64,000 nt of DNA from Opisthorchis felineus (lineage: Eukaryota > Platyhelminthes > Trematoda > Opisthorchiida > Opisthorchiidae): positions 325,904-389,903 of the forward strand of contig SJOL01007501.1 in assembly GCA_004794785.1 (NCBI GenBank). The letters are read 5' to 3'. This document shows, piece by piece, positions 13,738-26,419 of this stretch (position 1 is its first letter; each line of letters starts with the position of its first letter). A model generated the notes under the pieces. The model worked only from the letters and a program-made list of their open reading frames with translations, ran no database searches and had not been told where the DNA came from. The position numbers and the translations under genes are program-made.

Positions 13738-13800
13738 AATAGAGCTATCCAGCTGGGTTCAGCTGAATCTCCTGTGAAAACTAAATTTATGTGCAAATGA
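13738..13800 (+). repeat. Hammerhead-repeat body fragment
   Basis: A short stretch (CAGCTGGGTTCAGCTGAATC, then CCTGTGAAAACTAAATTTAT) matches the 3' body of the hammerhead repeat at 45995-46040 and 52395-52440, both of which continue from a GGGTTCCAGGTG- or GGGATTCAGTTG-like block into AAAACCAAATT. The rest of the unit cannot be recognised here. Confidence 0.4.
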
Positions 13801-15194
13801 GAGTATTCGTCGAATTCTTTGTAGTTGCCTATCCCTTCACATTAGGTGGACACGTAGTAAATCCTAGCTTTTGTTTGGCTTGATAAGTTGGCGTCCGGAT
13901 AGATTTGAACTTATGTGCCTACTATCGGCCTGGTTTTGTTTGCCCAATTTTTTGTTCAATTTAATCATCTGCAAATTGGATTAACCGGTCACTCCGTATG
14001 ATGCTGAGTGGGATGAGGGTAGTGGATTTTTTCCATGGATTCGGAGAAATTGGGTTCATGTGACCGAAGACGAACAACACAGTTGACCAGTGGGCGTGTT
14101 GTTTGAAATAACATCAAATTTTCCAAGTTTAATTAACTTGTATGCTCACTTTTGGTTTCGATTGAAGTCTGTTTTCAAGTTGATTTGCTCAAATGGATTG
14201 ATTGAGTTTCCAGTTTGCTGATTTAAAGGGGTGTGTGAATATTTTTTTCGATGGCGGATAGCTTTTGTTTCCCGACTGATTGGTGCATTTTTTGGTTGTT
14301 ATCAGTACCAGGTTCGTGAGAAGCGTTTCATTATGAACATTAAAAAGCATTGATAATGCAGTGTTTTATAACCACCGAGAGTTTGAAGCCCTGGAGGGAA
14401 AGAATGGTGTTTAGGATTGATCGTTCTAAGGATTCGTTTCAGAAAGTCTCGGTAAACAATCGGTAGATATTTTTGTTTGTTTGCTTGTTCTGAAACGATA
14501 ACTTCTCAACCGTCCTAAGGATTGTTATACACATGACCTGTCACCACTATCTTCCATGAGACTTTATTTTCGGTGCGTGGCCGAATCATTCTAAACGAAA
14601 GTAGATATTTTCATGACCGTTAGGCCAATTTCCCATTATCCGTAGAAGTCTTGGTCTCACGTTTGGATAAGAAACAAGGGGACCGGATGAAACTTCACAT
14701 CGTATGCAAAGACCTTGTCAGTCAGTTTATGTGGAGTTTAAATGTTATGTGAGTGAATTAACTGTTTGCAGTAGTATAACGACGCCAGAAGCTCCGTTAA
14801 TTTCCCGCCTCCAAGAGATGGGGTGCTGTCCAGGAGGGGACCCGAAAGAAATTACTGGCCAGAAGTCTCCCGGATTTCTTAGGGAACTATTCCAAAATGC
14901 ACCCAAAATGTCCGAAACCTCCCTCCAGAAGGCTGATATGACCTTCTAAAAATGGGCTAGAAATACGTTTTACGGGCAGATTCGCAAGTTCAAAATACAG
15001 CAGAAACAGGATATAACCCAGCTCTTCTCACGTGCTCAAAACCTAGTTAGGCTAGCTAAAACAATGAAAGCAACAATTGAAAGCAATAAATATATGGTTA
15101 CCAGTTGACGATATTGCGCTTGTCCTCATATTAAAACGGACAGCTCGAACTTGTTTGCCCTTTCAGTTATTATCTCTTTTCCCACTGGATGCGC

Positions 15195-15484
15195 GTTTAC
15201 AACGAAAAATGCTCGCCTGACTTTGTGGACGATAAGTCGGATGTGGTGGACTTTATTGATAGGCATGAAAAATTCCAGTCGACTAATCAAACCACCTTAG
15301 GTAACAGTCTAGGCTGCCTTTCTGTGGTCATATCCTACTTGAGTTCGTTTACGATGGGAAAAGTTCTCGCCTGACCTCGTGAACGATGAGTGGGATGCTG
15401 GTGGAGTCCAGTCGCAAGCATAAAAAATTACAGCCGACTAATCAGTCCATCTTTGGCGCCATTATAGACTGCTATTTTGTGGTC
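15195..15484 (+). repeat. 152-bp tandem duplication
   Basis: Two diverged units follow each other, starting GTTTAC at 15195 and 15347. Shared blocks in order are CTCGCCTGAC, GTGGACGATAAGT against GTGAACGATGAGT, AAAAATT(C/A)CAG(T/C)CGACTAATCA, and TAGRCTGC followed by TGTGGTC. The period is 152 bp. The sequence before and after (about 14990-15780) has long semi-open stretches, for example around 15540-15780, and could be a remnant of a retroelement gag-like region, but no motif confirms this. Confidence 0.6.
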
Positions 15485-16379
15485 CCACCTTATTTAAGGA
15501 CAGTGCTACACTTCTCGAAGGATGTTTAAAGCGAGTCGGCGATTCTGAGATTGAGAACGATCCAAGCCTGAGGAGGAAACAGATACTGGCTTACCAACCA
15601 ATTTTTAGAGCAAGATTTGGAGATCAGGCAATTGATCAGGCGGCTATTGATCTGTCCAACGACCTTGGCACTTACGTTGTAAAAGTTTTGTTGCCAATCA
15701 AGGGGACAGCATCAGCTAGGCTAACAGATCAATGGTTGCCCACTCAACTCTCAATAAAGGCACTCGAACTGCTAGCAGTGTGACATAGCGCCTGAAGTAT
15801 ATATACTTTTGTGGGCTTCTGTCATTTTAACCGTATCACTTCGTGTTTCACGCAGCTTTTGATTATGCTGAAAATTCCGAGGAAGGTAAAGAAACAAAGA
15901 ATGAACCAGAAGTAGCGTTAACAGGCTACTTCTTCAGATGTTTACCTATGCGCTTTCACAGGAAATCGCAATAGCGTTTAGAGAAATTTCTTACAAATTG
16001 CATCGGTTTTTTAATAAAAGAAGGCCTCGGTCCTTTTGCTGGAGTCTTTGTCAGAAGGTAACTGTTACAATTCCTTGCAGCTTTTGTACCATTTTCTTCT
16101 AGGACAGCCACTGTCTGGGTGAGGTAAAATGTACTTGTACACGTACCTTCTTGACTCAGCGAGGTCAAGGACAGAAATCACTCTAGTACCAACCACAATG
16201 CGAGAGTGGTCATAGACAAATCAGGACACCGGGTAACAGACCAACCAATGGAACGGCACGACCGAAAAACCACTCGTGGTCGAAGGTCAGCCCTGGCTAG
16301 CATCCTGTATATCAACACACATGCAACAATGGTCAACTCACAAAACCTACCCATTGCGGCGCTCCACCAGGCCTTCTAC

Positions 16380-16480
16380 CTACGCACTGATTATGTCGCC
16401 TCGATTAGTCCTGAAACGCTTGCAATCAGATTACGCAGCTCAGAAAACAAACCAACAACCATCCCAGATACTATGTCACT
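16380..16480 (+). mobile_element. SINE family 2, 3' tail fragment
   Basis: The tail block of family 2 is readable here: TGATTATGTCGCCTCGATTA, then CCTGAAACGCTTGCAATCAG, then CAGCTCAGAAAACAAACCAA. The same ordered blocks occur at 16985-17045 on this strand and reversed at 18735-18835. The open stretch here gives no recognisable protein and is accidental. Confidence 0.5.
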
Positions 16481-16539
16481 GTTGATAGTTTGGAGAGATC
16501 TGGTAAATTTCAGCTGAGATTGCATCCCGTCGACAAAGT

Positions 16540-16700
16540 CAATCTATGTGAAAAGACGATAAGCACTGTACAGCTGTTTCATGCTCATCGGAAATCGTTA
16601 GCCATGTGCATCTCACGAAACTCCATGGAAGTTTGAACCCGCAAGCTCGCGGTTGGTAGTTTTGACACTCAGCCGTTCGCCCATGAGAGGCTGATCGACA
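16540..16700 (-). mobile_element. SINE family 2, tRNA-like head and middle, minus strand
   Basis: On the minus strand, the run GCGAACGGCTGAGTGTCAAA, then CCGCGAGCTTGCGGGTTCAA, is a pol III A-box/B-box pair typical of a tRNA-derived SINE head. It is followed on the same strand by a GAAACAGCTGTACAGTG block shared with 48740-48758 and 56600-56765. No pol III terminator or tail could be identified with certainty. Confidence 0.6.
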
Positions 16701-16854
16701 GTATGATTAGCTTTCACATGGACAAGATATGGCGCAACGTGTCTTCAGTCACGGTATCCTCACCACCTTGGTACTCACTTACTGGCTATTCGAGTGATGG
16801 CTTCTCAGAAGGAAATCTCACTCATTAGGTGAATTTTATTCTTCATATATCTTG

Positions 16855-17050
16855 TTTAATTGGCCGAACGGTTGTGTCCAAAGTGCTAGCCAAAAGGTTG
16901 CGTGTTCGGGACTCCCTAAGTTTTCGTGATCTGAGCAATGCTGATGATTCCCAACTCAACCCAGCACAGAAGATATCACATTGCTTGGTGATGAAACGCT
17001 TGCAGTCCAAATGCCAAGCTCGGAGGACAGACCGACAACCAAGCTGATTC
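16855..17050 (+). mobile_element. SINE family 2, nearly complete copy
   Basis: A tRNA-like head is visible: A-box region TGGCCGAACGGTTG (16861-16874), then a CTAGCCAAAAGGT stretch, then B-box region GTGTTCGGGACTCC (16902-16915). It is followed by GAGCAATGCTGATGATTCCC and a tail with GATGAAACGCTTGCAG and CCAAGCTCGGAGGACAGACC. The element is about 195 bp. It is the best copy for defining head, middle and tail together, and it links fragments that elsewhere occur alone. Confidence 0.65.
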
Positions 17051-18734
17051 CTAATAAGGGTGGAACAACCAAACCCTTGCTCTTAGCTTTTCAGCATAGA
17101 TTGGCTTCGCTTACAAAACAGAATCCTCACAAAAAGACTATGCAATCTTTAGGTTAGCGTGATAAGCATCATTTCCAATTGGTAATACCTCAAGGCTCAC
17201 GGAGGCATGTGTACTTGGAAGTACACGGTCAGTTGTGCTGCACCATGGATTGAACGGCGCTGGTGTATAACGTTTGTTAAGTCGATAGAAGAGGATGAAT
17301 CTGTAACCGATGACGCAGCTGCTCATAATGAAAACTAAGTGACACAACCGGAATTGAAAACCTATGCAAAGACCTCATTCAAACGGCTTCACATCCTGCA
17401 GCTATTAAAGCATATTCAAGTTCATTCGCATTATCACGCCCTGATAACTCAACTTTGTGGTTCCTCTTCATGATCGTACCACGTTCGCAATACGAATTGC
17501 TTGTAGTTCGATTCACATCTAATTGGATATCGTGATTCATAAAAGTGACACTCACGTGAGAGGAAACTATTGGTGTCCTGCTACCACTTCTATTTTTAAT
17601 TCATGACTGTGAACCCCAAACTCCTAGTTTGCTTTTTCCAATATAACTGTGCCAAACTTGTCCTACCCTCCTTAATTTCGTTTGTTAACTCGCTGCACCC
17701 AATCAGCCACAAGCCACTCCACTGGCGTTTTGGTTGTTTACTCAGTCATTCGTTTTCACTGAACAAGGCGTGGGTAAGTTTGCTTGTTCGGGTACACAAA
17801 TGACAGGGATAAACAGTTCATTAATTTGCCAGTGGAGGTTGTTTACTATACGCGCTCCATGCTATTTAACAAAAATTTCACATCCTCCGATTATTCACAG
17901 TATACACAAGGTTATTTACATATTCTTTGAAGAAATATCATACCATCGGCCTTACTTGACTGTTGTCGGATGTTCGTTTCAAAAACCTTTGCTTCGAACT
18001 AACAATAGCGGGGACAAGAAAGCCGGAAAATCACACAGTTCATTTGAGCTTTACACACAAGTCGCCGAACAATACACAGGTGATAGGCACAACAAGAGGA
18101 GTTCTGTAGGTGGATTCGAACCACTTTCCACTCATTTACTTCGCTCAACCTGTAGACTAAAGACTGATTGGGAACCTATTATGTCGCACATCTTTTTTCC
18201 GTGTATGAACTTTTGAATGTTCACCATCCACTATATGCCAGGTCAAGATGTGGTCCCTTGCCGTGTTGCTCAGCTGCTGTTTTCCATTCGAAGTCGTTGG
18301 TACAGTAGAGAGCAGACCAACACTGGACACCTGCATTATCGATCCCCATAGAAGATTATTGCATCTCCCGAAAAATAGCGCCAGCTGAGCTTACGTGGGT
18401 GGTCAACATAAGCCAACGAATCGTGGACAGTCCCACTGAAGATCACTCCTGCCTATTTCTTCGTCTAAGGGTTTATCTTCTCTAATAGCATGTACACAGA
18501 TCCCGCTGATCTACTATCAAGCTTCACATTTAAACTCCATCAAAAGACCTCTCTCAGTGGCATCACATTAGCGTTTGTCGATGGCCATGATTGAACAGAA
18601 AAAGTCTTGAAGAAATGTCGTCACCAGAGGAGGCCAAAACGCGCCTCTTGTAAGTTAACTTCTTTTCGGGTGGAATAATCTATGCCCCATCGAATGGGAT
18701 CACCTGGTGCTTGTTTTTGGTAGTGTTGAAGTCT

Positions 18735-18895
18735 CGGTAGCTCGGGTGAGTTTATTGGTTGATCTGTTCGCCGAGCTTGCCAATTGTCTTGCAAACGTTT
18801 CGTCAACATATGAGGAAACGTCATCAGTGCGCAGTTGATGATGTCTCCTTGTATGGTGAAGGAACGTTTGCAAGTCACTTGCCAAGCCTACTTTG
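18735..18895. repeat. Fold-back inverted repeat made of two SINE family 2 tails
   Basis: A minus-orientation tail (about 18773-18830: GAGCTTGCCAATTGTCTTGC, then AAACGTTTCGTCAACATATG, then GAAACGTCATCA) is followed within about 10 bp by the same tail in plus orientation (about 18837-18890: TTGATGATGTCTCCTTGTAT, then GGAACGTTTGCAAGTCACTT, then GCCAAGC). The arms are about 55 bp and match at most positions, so the RNA or single strand could form one long hairpin. The arrangement is head-to-head. Confidence 0.65.
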
Positions 18896-21800
18896 TTTTT
18901 CTTTGCTAAGTCTTGAAACCTCATCCAATGCTCCCTTGATTGAAAAGTTGTAAAGAATTTCCAAGACCGGAAGCAGCAGTCAGTTTTGTGATACTCAAGC
19001 AAGGAAGCAAACCATAGTAATCTTAGACAAGTTTATAATGTTGAATACTCGGTCACTTGGCCTCTAACCCAAATCCTCCGAATAATCTTACTAACTGTTT
19101 GTGAAGAACTACTGAATATCTCAGCCAACACACGACTACAGACCTGATGTGCTCCAACTAAAAGTTTATCTGACAGAGTCTTGCCTTTCGCCATTTTTAT
19201 CAAACCCCACGTTTTACTTTACGGCGATCCGTTTCTCACGACCACCAAATAACTTTCAACCTTGGCACAACCACACGCATTGTGTGCCAAGTCATTAAAA
19301 AGTTGTACGGGAATTTTGTCGTGGCCACCAGAATCGATTTTTTAAACAACACATTGATTTTGTTTGTCTTGTGTTGTAACTGTAGCTCAGATAGCACAGC
19401 GCATCTCCAGTTTAAGGCATACCTATCCCTTCAAAAGAACTGCCTGAGTTAGCCGATATCCTGGAAAAAGCCACATTAGTTTTCCCCTCTGTTCTGATCT
19501 GGTATTTTTAAAAACCTCTCTTACTACAAAATATGTCATATTACAAGATCCATTCCACCTAGCGGCATGAAATTGCAGTGTCTGGTCTGAAATTATGAGT
19601 CACGCTTAAAAGGGTTGTTGATCAAGCCAGTTTTCTATTTTAGGCTGAGCTAATGAACAAAAGCGTTGCTTGCCTCCCCTGGGGGCCGTGTTCCAAGTAC
19701 CCATTGTTTTGGCAATAAGGGAATAGCGGTATACTTAAAGTCTACCTTTACTCGTATCCACTCTGCAAAAGGTTGATCCTGGTGGTATAGCAGGAGCAAA
19801 TTTAGTGCCGCGGCATATCCGCAATCAGATGGTGCGAAAGCCTGTAGCACCCTAGCGGCAGGTGAAGCTTATCGAGTTAAGGTTGCTGGGACATGTAATA
19901 CGCGCGTCCAACCGCATTCTACCAAAAACTTCTGTCTCCACTCCAAGACACTGCTGGAGAAGCCTTCTCAGGTGAGAAGCCATAACTTAGAAAGGTGGAT
20001 TGAAAGCGACCAGAGTCAAGTTTTTCGTGTTGTGGGATGTGTGCACCTTGATGATCGAAGCCAAACCGATAATTGTAGCTGAAAAACCCGTAGAAGGTTG
20101 CATCTCGGCGGTGAGCATTCTGTCGATTCCTAACCAAACAGTTTAGTTAAATTCTTTTCGGTCATTGCTTGCTATGATATGTTGTTGAGTAAAATTCGCA
20201 CAGGAGGATGAGCCATCTCCACACGATGACCACAGCTGTTTGTTTCATTGCTTGCTATTCGAAGGAACACGTACCCTGTTTCCGGCCGTTCCTTATAAGG
20301 CATTTCCCGCATCTTCCTTTCTCTATCTTGCTTCCTTCATGGTTTGCGTTTTTGTTTTCTAGTGCGATATCTTTGTCAATGAAGAATCTGTCCAAACTAG
20401 TGTATAGGATATCGATCATTACAACCAATAAATAATAGCTAAATAATCCACGCTAACCAACTATAGCATGATTACTGTGAGTCAGTCGAAAGGAATTCGG
20501 GAAGCTAAATTCTGTCCTCTGAAATGTGAGATTAATTTCAGCCCCTCTCAGCTGGAGACAATAAACTCCCTTGTTTGAATTCCAGTCACTGGTATGTGGG
20601 CTTGCGTCGGGAACCACTCGTTAAAAATGACCAACAAGCGTTTAGAACCTACTTCCGTGCTGGGTCTTCCCGGGGTCTTCTGTGAGGTTCATGAACCTAG
20701 TTCAGAAGGCCAAATTGCTTTTCAAGCGGTTATCAGGTCTCCCTCGTACATTATAATCATGAATTGTAAGCTGGAGTGTGGCCTCTCTAGAGATAAGAAT
20801 TCCTGCAGGAATCTTGCGACGGAATGTTTGTGCTGAGCAGCCATCCTGCGGGTGGGTCTCTTTTGAGGGGCACTGTCGCCTAACTGTTTTGGTGGATGGT
20901 CAGTCGATTAAACAGGTCGAGACAATTATGTTAACTGTCCGTATCAGAAGCACATTGATAACACGCTGTGCACATTCTTAACAAGAGATCTCCAGAGCTA
21001 CATACACGCTAGAGGAATCGGTCTTGGCCAACCTAAAACTGCCTATATTACGATCGGACCGGCGAAAATCTGTCCAGGATTTTACAACAAATGTCTATTC
21101 AGTCGGACTCACTCCCCAGCGTGCAGCTTTTTACATTTCATCTAGGAATTCAAGACCTTTTCATCGCAGTTTCTACAGCTATCCAAAGAAACTGCGTGAA
21201 AAGTAGCGCATTTGAAGAGAACCCTATTTCAGGCAGGGATTTAGTTGCCACTTTAACAAACATGTGGGCACTCCAAAATGGCTCACAAACGTTTTCCATG
21301 TTGTTATTCACCAGCATGGCCTACGTGTACCAGACATTTAAGCCTCCTGTTAGCGGTATCCGTCTGCAGCCTTCTGGACAACACATTTGCCGAGCAGCGT
21401 GCGCTGCCAATGAACATTCGTTTACCTTACTTTGAAATGGCTCAGATAGTCATGTGACTACTTAGAAGGAGTCAAAAATTTCCACCTCGTCAAGCCTCCT
21501 TGAGTGAGGCCTGTGTGCAACGAGTACGTGGTCATACAAGTGAGTGCTTTCGTCCTTATTCGGACTTATCAGCCGAAACCTGAGGGATCAGGGACGTGAT
21601 ACTTTAGTCAGCAGAAGCAACCCTTACCATCTGGTTTTCTTGACTTGAAACTACGTGAGTCCGATGTGCATAGATCACCGAACCACAGCTGAAAAAAGGC
21701 TGATCAGTGTTCGCAAAATCGAAACAAACATCAAACGGTTCTCAAAACACGAAGTCGGTAAAGAGTGATACTATAGCTCAAGTATGCTTAATCCAAGCTT

Positions 21801-23635
21801 GTACTGTATAACACAGTTACGTTCACAAACAACAACTTTAGTTTACTTTCCCGGTCTTTCCTATTGCAATCTGAGGGCCGAATGTGCTCAGATTATCGAA
21901 CTTGCACTTCTTTATGCATTTTCGACACTACTCGTTCACTATTTTTCCGTCGTTCGCCCCCAATTTTGTTTTGAATGTTAGTCGATGTTGGCGTTATTAT
22001 TGGAAACGTCAGCTGGAAGGACGCCATCGAGTATCGAGCACATGAAACACCGAAATTGGTCCTGTTTCTAACCCATTAAAAACAAGGTCACTCAGCTCAG
22101 CTCAGCTCCACCCCTCATTACTAGTGTTTGCTGTTATCTCATTGTGGATGAGAGGAACAGTTGTTGTCCTCGGGACATTTTTCTGCAGAGGCAGGGAACT
22201 CGTGTTCATGCGAGAAGGCAGAAACAGGGGTTTGATGAATGGGCGTGTCGCTTGAAGCAGCATCGTGTTTGGTGCGTGCTTATCCTTCCATTCGATTAAC
22301 GATGGCTGTCAAGTTGACATGTGCGTGTTCAGTTCTTTCGATGAACTGATTTTGTTTACCGGGTCCGAACAGGCGTCCGTTTGTTTGTCCGTTTTCCTTT
22401 CGCACGCCCCACCTTGTAGCGCACATTCTACCGCTATTTGTGTGGTGTCTGAATCTGTATAAAATCGGACAATATTGCTACAATTGTATGGGAACATGGA
22501 AGAGTGTAAAAGACCTGGAATCTTCAGCTGTATGATTTGTTTGGCCCTGGGGACAGTAAAACCCATAATTCTCTACTGTTGCATTACTTACGTAGTGTTG
22601 TAAGGGCACTCAAACTTATCGGTTGTTCTGCACAAACAGACCGGCATTAAATAAAGTGTAACACTCCTTTTCGGTTCCTTTGAAGTGTTTCGTACAAAAA
22701 ATGTCCTGCAGCAAACGCTGGCGGGGCAGTTTTGTAACGCCAGCTCCCTATGTTTGGGAAACTTCGAGGGTGGTATTACCGAAGGAGATTCCGTGAAATG
22801 AAATAAATTTACGCAACGTTTACGCTCAGTGAACGGATTACCCATTTGTACCCCCATCATTCGTCATTAGGCAGCCCACTTTTTGTCTAGCTGCAACAAA
22901 TTTGTTTAGCCCGCAATTCGATCAATGTTTTCCTTCGTTGTGAACTAACGAGAGCCGACGCATGTGAACAGCAGGCGGACTGGTCCTGGATACAAATTAT
23001 ACGGATCCCGTGACTACTCACAAGTAACTGAAGCTTCTACGTATTTAGCTGGGACGAAACAGATCTTGATGCTGCAACCCGAAAGTTTGGGTTACGACGT
23101 TTGACTGCATAAACTCAAAGTGGGATGGTCACCGTAGATAAATTCCGATCTGCCTCCCCTGAAGTCCTTACTCGATTACAACAGATAAGCGACCGTAATT
23201 GCGGAAAAAGCGGAGTTTAGAGCGGGTTTCTGCAGCTAACTTTATTAGGAGTTAGGTAGCTGGGATCATCTGGACATTACTTAGTTAGCTTATTCGCGCA
23301 GTCCTTTAATCTCCAGCGTTTCACGCACCATTCCGATTACTCAGATTAATTTTTCGGCGAAATGCTATCACAGCCAAGCAACTTCTCAAGCTCCCTCGTC
23401 CTCTCTTGTTTTTAACTTTAGGATATTCGGGTTTGAACAATATGTCGCCTAGCACAGTTGATTGGTAAAGTTGGCATTATTCTTGAGTTCAGAAGGAGGG
23501 ATGCATAGAAGTCTTAGAGCCAGTTGAAGCCTCAGAATTGGACACAGTTATCAACAGTTTGTCCCTATACTTGTCTCATTTGTTCTGAAAAATTATTATC
23601 AGGCAAGTACACTCATTTACATACCAGTTTGGTTC

Positions 23636-23846
23636 TGACGGGAGAATCACCTGGAACCCAGCTGAAACTCTCGTTTAAGTAACTGAATGTGCTGCGACAG
23701 TGCGTCTCATGTTTCACTAGGCACAATATTCGAGATATCGCGATACACTGTATAGACGTAGTACACTACTCATAAGGGCGAAACCGGTCATGAGCTGTCG
23801 AGGAGTTTTCATCAACCTCATGAGTAGTGCATTACGTCTATACAAT
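23636..23846. mobile_element. Head-to-head hammerhead-repeat copy (copy 2)
   Basis: Left part, minus orientation: the body of the repeat (about 23640-23745, with CACCTGGAACCCAGCTGAAA, CTCGTTTAAGTAACTGAATG and TCGAGATATCG) and the arm with ATAGACGTAGTACACTACTC. Right part, plus orientation: the ribozyme 3' half AAGGGCGAAACCGGTC (23774-23789), then GAGCTGTCGAGGAGTTTTCA, then CCTCATGAGTAGTGCATTAC and GTCTATA. The arms at 23751-23772 and 23816-23842 are near-perfect inverted repeats. The CTGATGA half of the hammerhead core is lost at the inversion point, so this copy should not self-cleave. Confidence 0.65.
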
Positions 23847-25195
23847 ATTATCAGCCAACCTTTTGCCTTCAGCAACGTTACTAGCCACCAACTTCCAAGG
23901 ATTGGCAGTTGCATAGTTTGCTGTAATATATTCAACTATATTCAATATATTCAGTCCAATTTGAATGAGTTTTTAGACGATTTCCTCTCTGTTCGTCATG
24001 ACATGCCTTTACATCCGAGTAAGCGCTTTCAAGGCATCGTATCGCAGAAGATTTCATGACGAAACATCTTATGCGTAGAATTTTAAGGCTCGATCGTGCT
24101 AGAAAATTGCTCGGGTACAATACAGACCCATGGATTGCTCAACAATATAGACGTGGAGCATTCCGTTATACCGTGGTCGATGGACCACTTTCATATATCA
24201 CACACTGATATGGTGTACTAGGTGTACGAAATCTTTGAGTTTAAGTTCACTCACTGCCCTTCTACCAAAATGGCACGTATTTTTCCAGGTTCCAAGACAG
24301 AATCATTGTTTCGAGTGCGTAATATTCTTGCAAATATAGCATTATTTATGGTGCGAGGTCATATCAGCAAGCTCTACTGTCCTTATCGGCGTCTTTTAAC
24401 GGAGTCATTTGGTCGAACATCCATTCATTTATTGTTTTGTGCAGCGAAAGCAGCCAAAAGTCCTGTACACTAATGTGGCTTTTGCGATCAGATTCCGCTA
24501 ACATGCCGAGTTCCCACTGGTAAGACCTGTACTCTCACATGACAACAAACAAATGCGGTATCAAATAGTGTGGTAACTGAGTTCTGTCCTCCGCAGAGGC
24601 GCAAGGAAACGATGAGGCCATAGTAAACTAATCAGTGGGTTAATTTGGGTACATTGTTAAACTCGGACACTTAGCATCGTAGGAGGATAAGTCCTGATCG
24701 AACAGGTAGATATCTCACTTTCAAGGAGAAATGTTGACGTGAAAAATTAAGAACAGCCGAAGAATCACGTGGGACCCAGGATGCCAAAATTACCCCGTCT
24801 AAGACATAAGAGGTAGTGCAATTAGACCGGCTGCTGTCTTGTGAATACGACTCAATATAGTGTATTCGTCCACTGCAACACTATAGATTTCTGGATGTCT
24901 CAAAGAGGTGAACATTCAGCGTTAAGCCTTTCCGTCTCAGAGGACACCAACAAAAGTGATCTTCCCTGCGAGGTGGTACCTTTCGCGGGAGAATTCACTA
25001 CTGTACACATTTGGAGACCCAACTAAAGTAGTCACCTTGGAGACAAACATGAGTGGCTTTGTGATGTGGCTTTGTTGATTCGTGGGATGTACACCATTTA
25101 AGTAGGCTTAAAACAGATAGGCATGCTGATTCCAAATAATACGGTAATGCACATTCTCATTCTCCCCTATTTATCAGCTTCCTGCTGCTCAACAG

Positions 25196-25432
25196 CACGA
25201 CAAGAACTTGCCGGTTGTTGATCGATTCTATGCTAGGTCAAAAATCCCCACTGCCGGTGCACCTTCGGCGCATACTTCAAGAATGCGACAGCTTTCAGCA
25301 ACTTCGAGCTTATTCATCGGATTCGTGTGAGGACTTGGTTTACTGCTTCAATACGTCGTGTCCATCTGGTTGTGAATTCTCCCCTCCATCCAGCGCTCCG
25401 AATTCGCCGGCTTTTTCAGTAATTCAACCTTC
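25196..25432 (+). CDS. Gene 1 exon C, internal coding exon
   Basis: The exon is 237 nt with acceptor CAACAG ending at 25195 and a strong donor, TC|GTGAGT, at 25432/25433. One base completes the split serine codon from exon B, 78 full codons follow, and two bases are left over, which are completed by the first base of exon D. The peptide has a basic/hydrophobic start, a helix-like segment (LPVHLRRILQECDSFQQL), a cysteine-containing acidic part, and a proline/serine-rich end (EFSPPSSAPNSPAFSVIQPS) that suggests a change from folded to disordered protein. The family is not recognised. Confidence 0.7.
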
Positions 25433-26390
25433 GTGAGTCCAGCATCCATTCTCGTTCGATTTTATGCTAATAAAGCCCAGCTCTTTCCTGTTTTCTCTCG
25501 ATTGTATTGTACTCTTTTCGCCACTTACTTTATTCCACTACATTGTCCAAAATCTCGTTTGCTCGGGGTGAACCCACCCAAATGATAAGGAAAAGACATT
25601 CCTGAAAGCATGACATACCATAACCAAATTAGGATTTTTGAAAAAAAACATCACAGCTCAGATACATGTAGAAGGACCCCAGTCGGTCCAATTCAGAATG
25701 CGGTTCATTCTGAGGCTGACGACAGCAATTAGTCGAAGGCTATTCACATTATCCCGACAAGTTGACACTAGCAAAACTCGTGTTTTTCTTTCACAGTATT
25801 CCTTACGTCTCGAATTTTGGTCAACCTGTAGCAACTAGTGAGACGAACACCGCTAATTCGTGCTAAATGAATCATTCCTTCCAGATAAGGCATTTCTCCT
25901 CAGATGGACATCACTGGAATGCTGCATGGTAAATAATGAATAAGCAACTTTGCCGTTTTTTCCATCCGCCAGTCGCACCTGCAAGTGACACGGGCTTTCA
26001 GAGCTAGAAAAGTAGTTTTCCTTCTCAAAAATATTTTTTCTACACACAGAGAGCAGATCCTGTCATAATCAGAAAATCCGTAGAATGTCAATGTTTACGG
26101 CCTCTTGAGTTCACACCACAGTCGTCACGCCTCTGTTGCATAAACGCATTTCCTTTTGCCAAGTGTCTGTGTGTGTTCTGTAAACATCTACACCCATCCG
26201 GGGATGAAGCTTTCGCGTCGGACAATATTTCTACTTCCCTGTGTTAGTGTGAAACAGTTTGGTGACTGCTAAATTGCCATGGAATGGACGGATGAAATTT
26301 TCCATTGAGTTCTGAAACAAGGGAAACGTAACGAGTTAGTTTTACTAAGTATCTTCGTACGTACGTTCTCAGTTTACAGTTACCGTCCTA

Positions 26391-26419
26391 ATCGTCATCA
26401 CCATCGTCATCGCCATCAA
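26391..26419. repeat. Short imperfect ATC/GTC trinucleotide run
   Basis: About 29 bp of ATC, GTC and CC(A)TC triplets, a small decayed microsatellite inside the exon C to D intron. Confidence 0.6.

Larger units (their letters stand above)
10180..25195 (+). other. Large repeat-laden intron of gene 1 between exons B and C
   Basis: This intron of about 15.0 kb starts GTGAGC and ends CAACAG. It holds a hammerhead-repeat fold-back (about 11363-11560), a fragment of the same repeat's body (13738-13800), a 152-bp tandem duplication (15195-15484), several SINE family 2 pieces (11085-11125, 16380-16480, 16540-16700, 16855-17050, 18735-18895) and a head-to-head hammerhead-repeat copy (23636-23846). 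Outside these I see no supported coding sequence, although short open stretches occur (for example 21091-21435, 24222-24473, 24841-25026). Confidence 0.55.
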
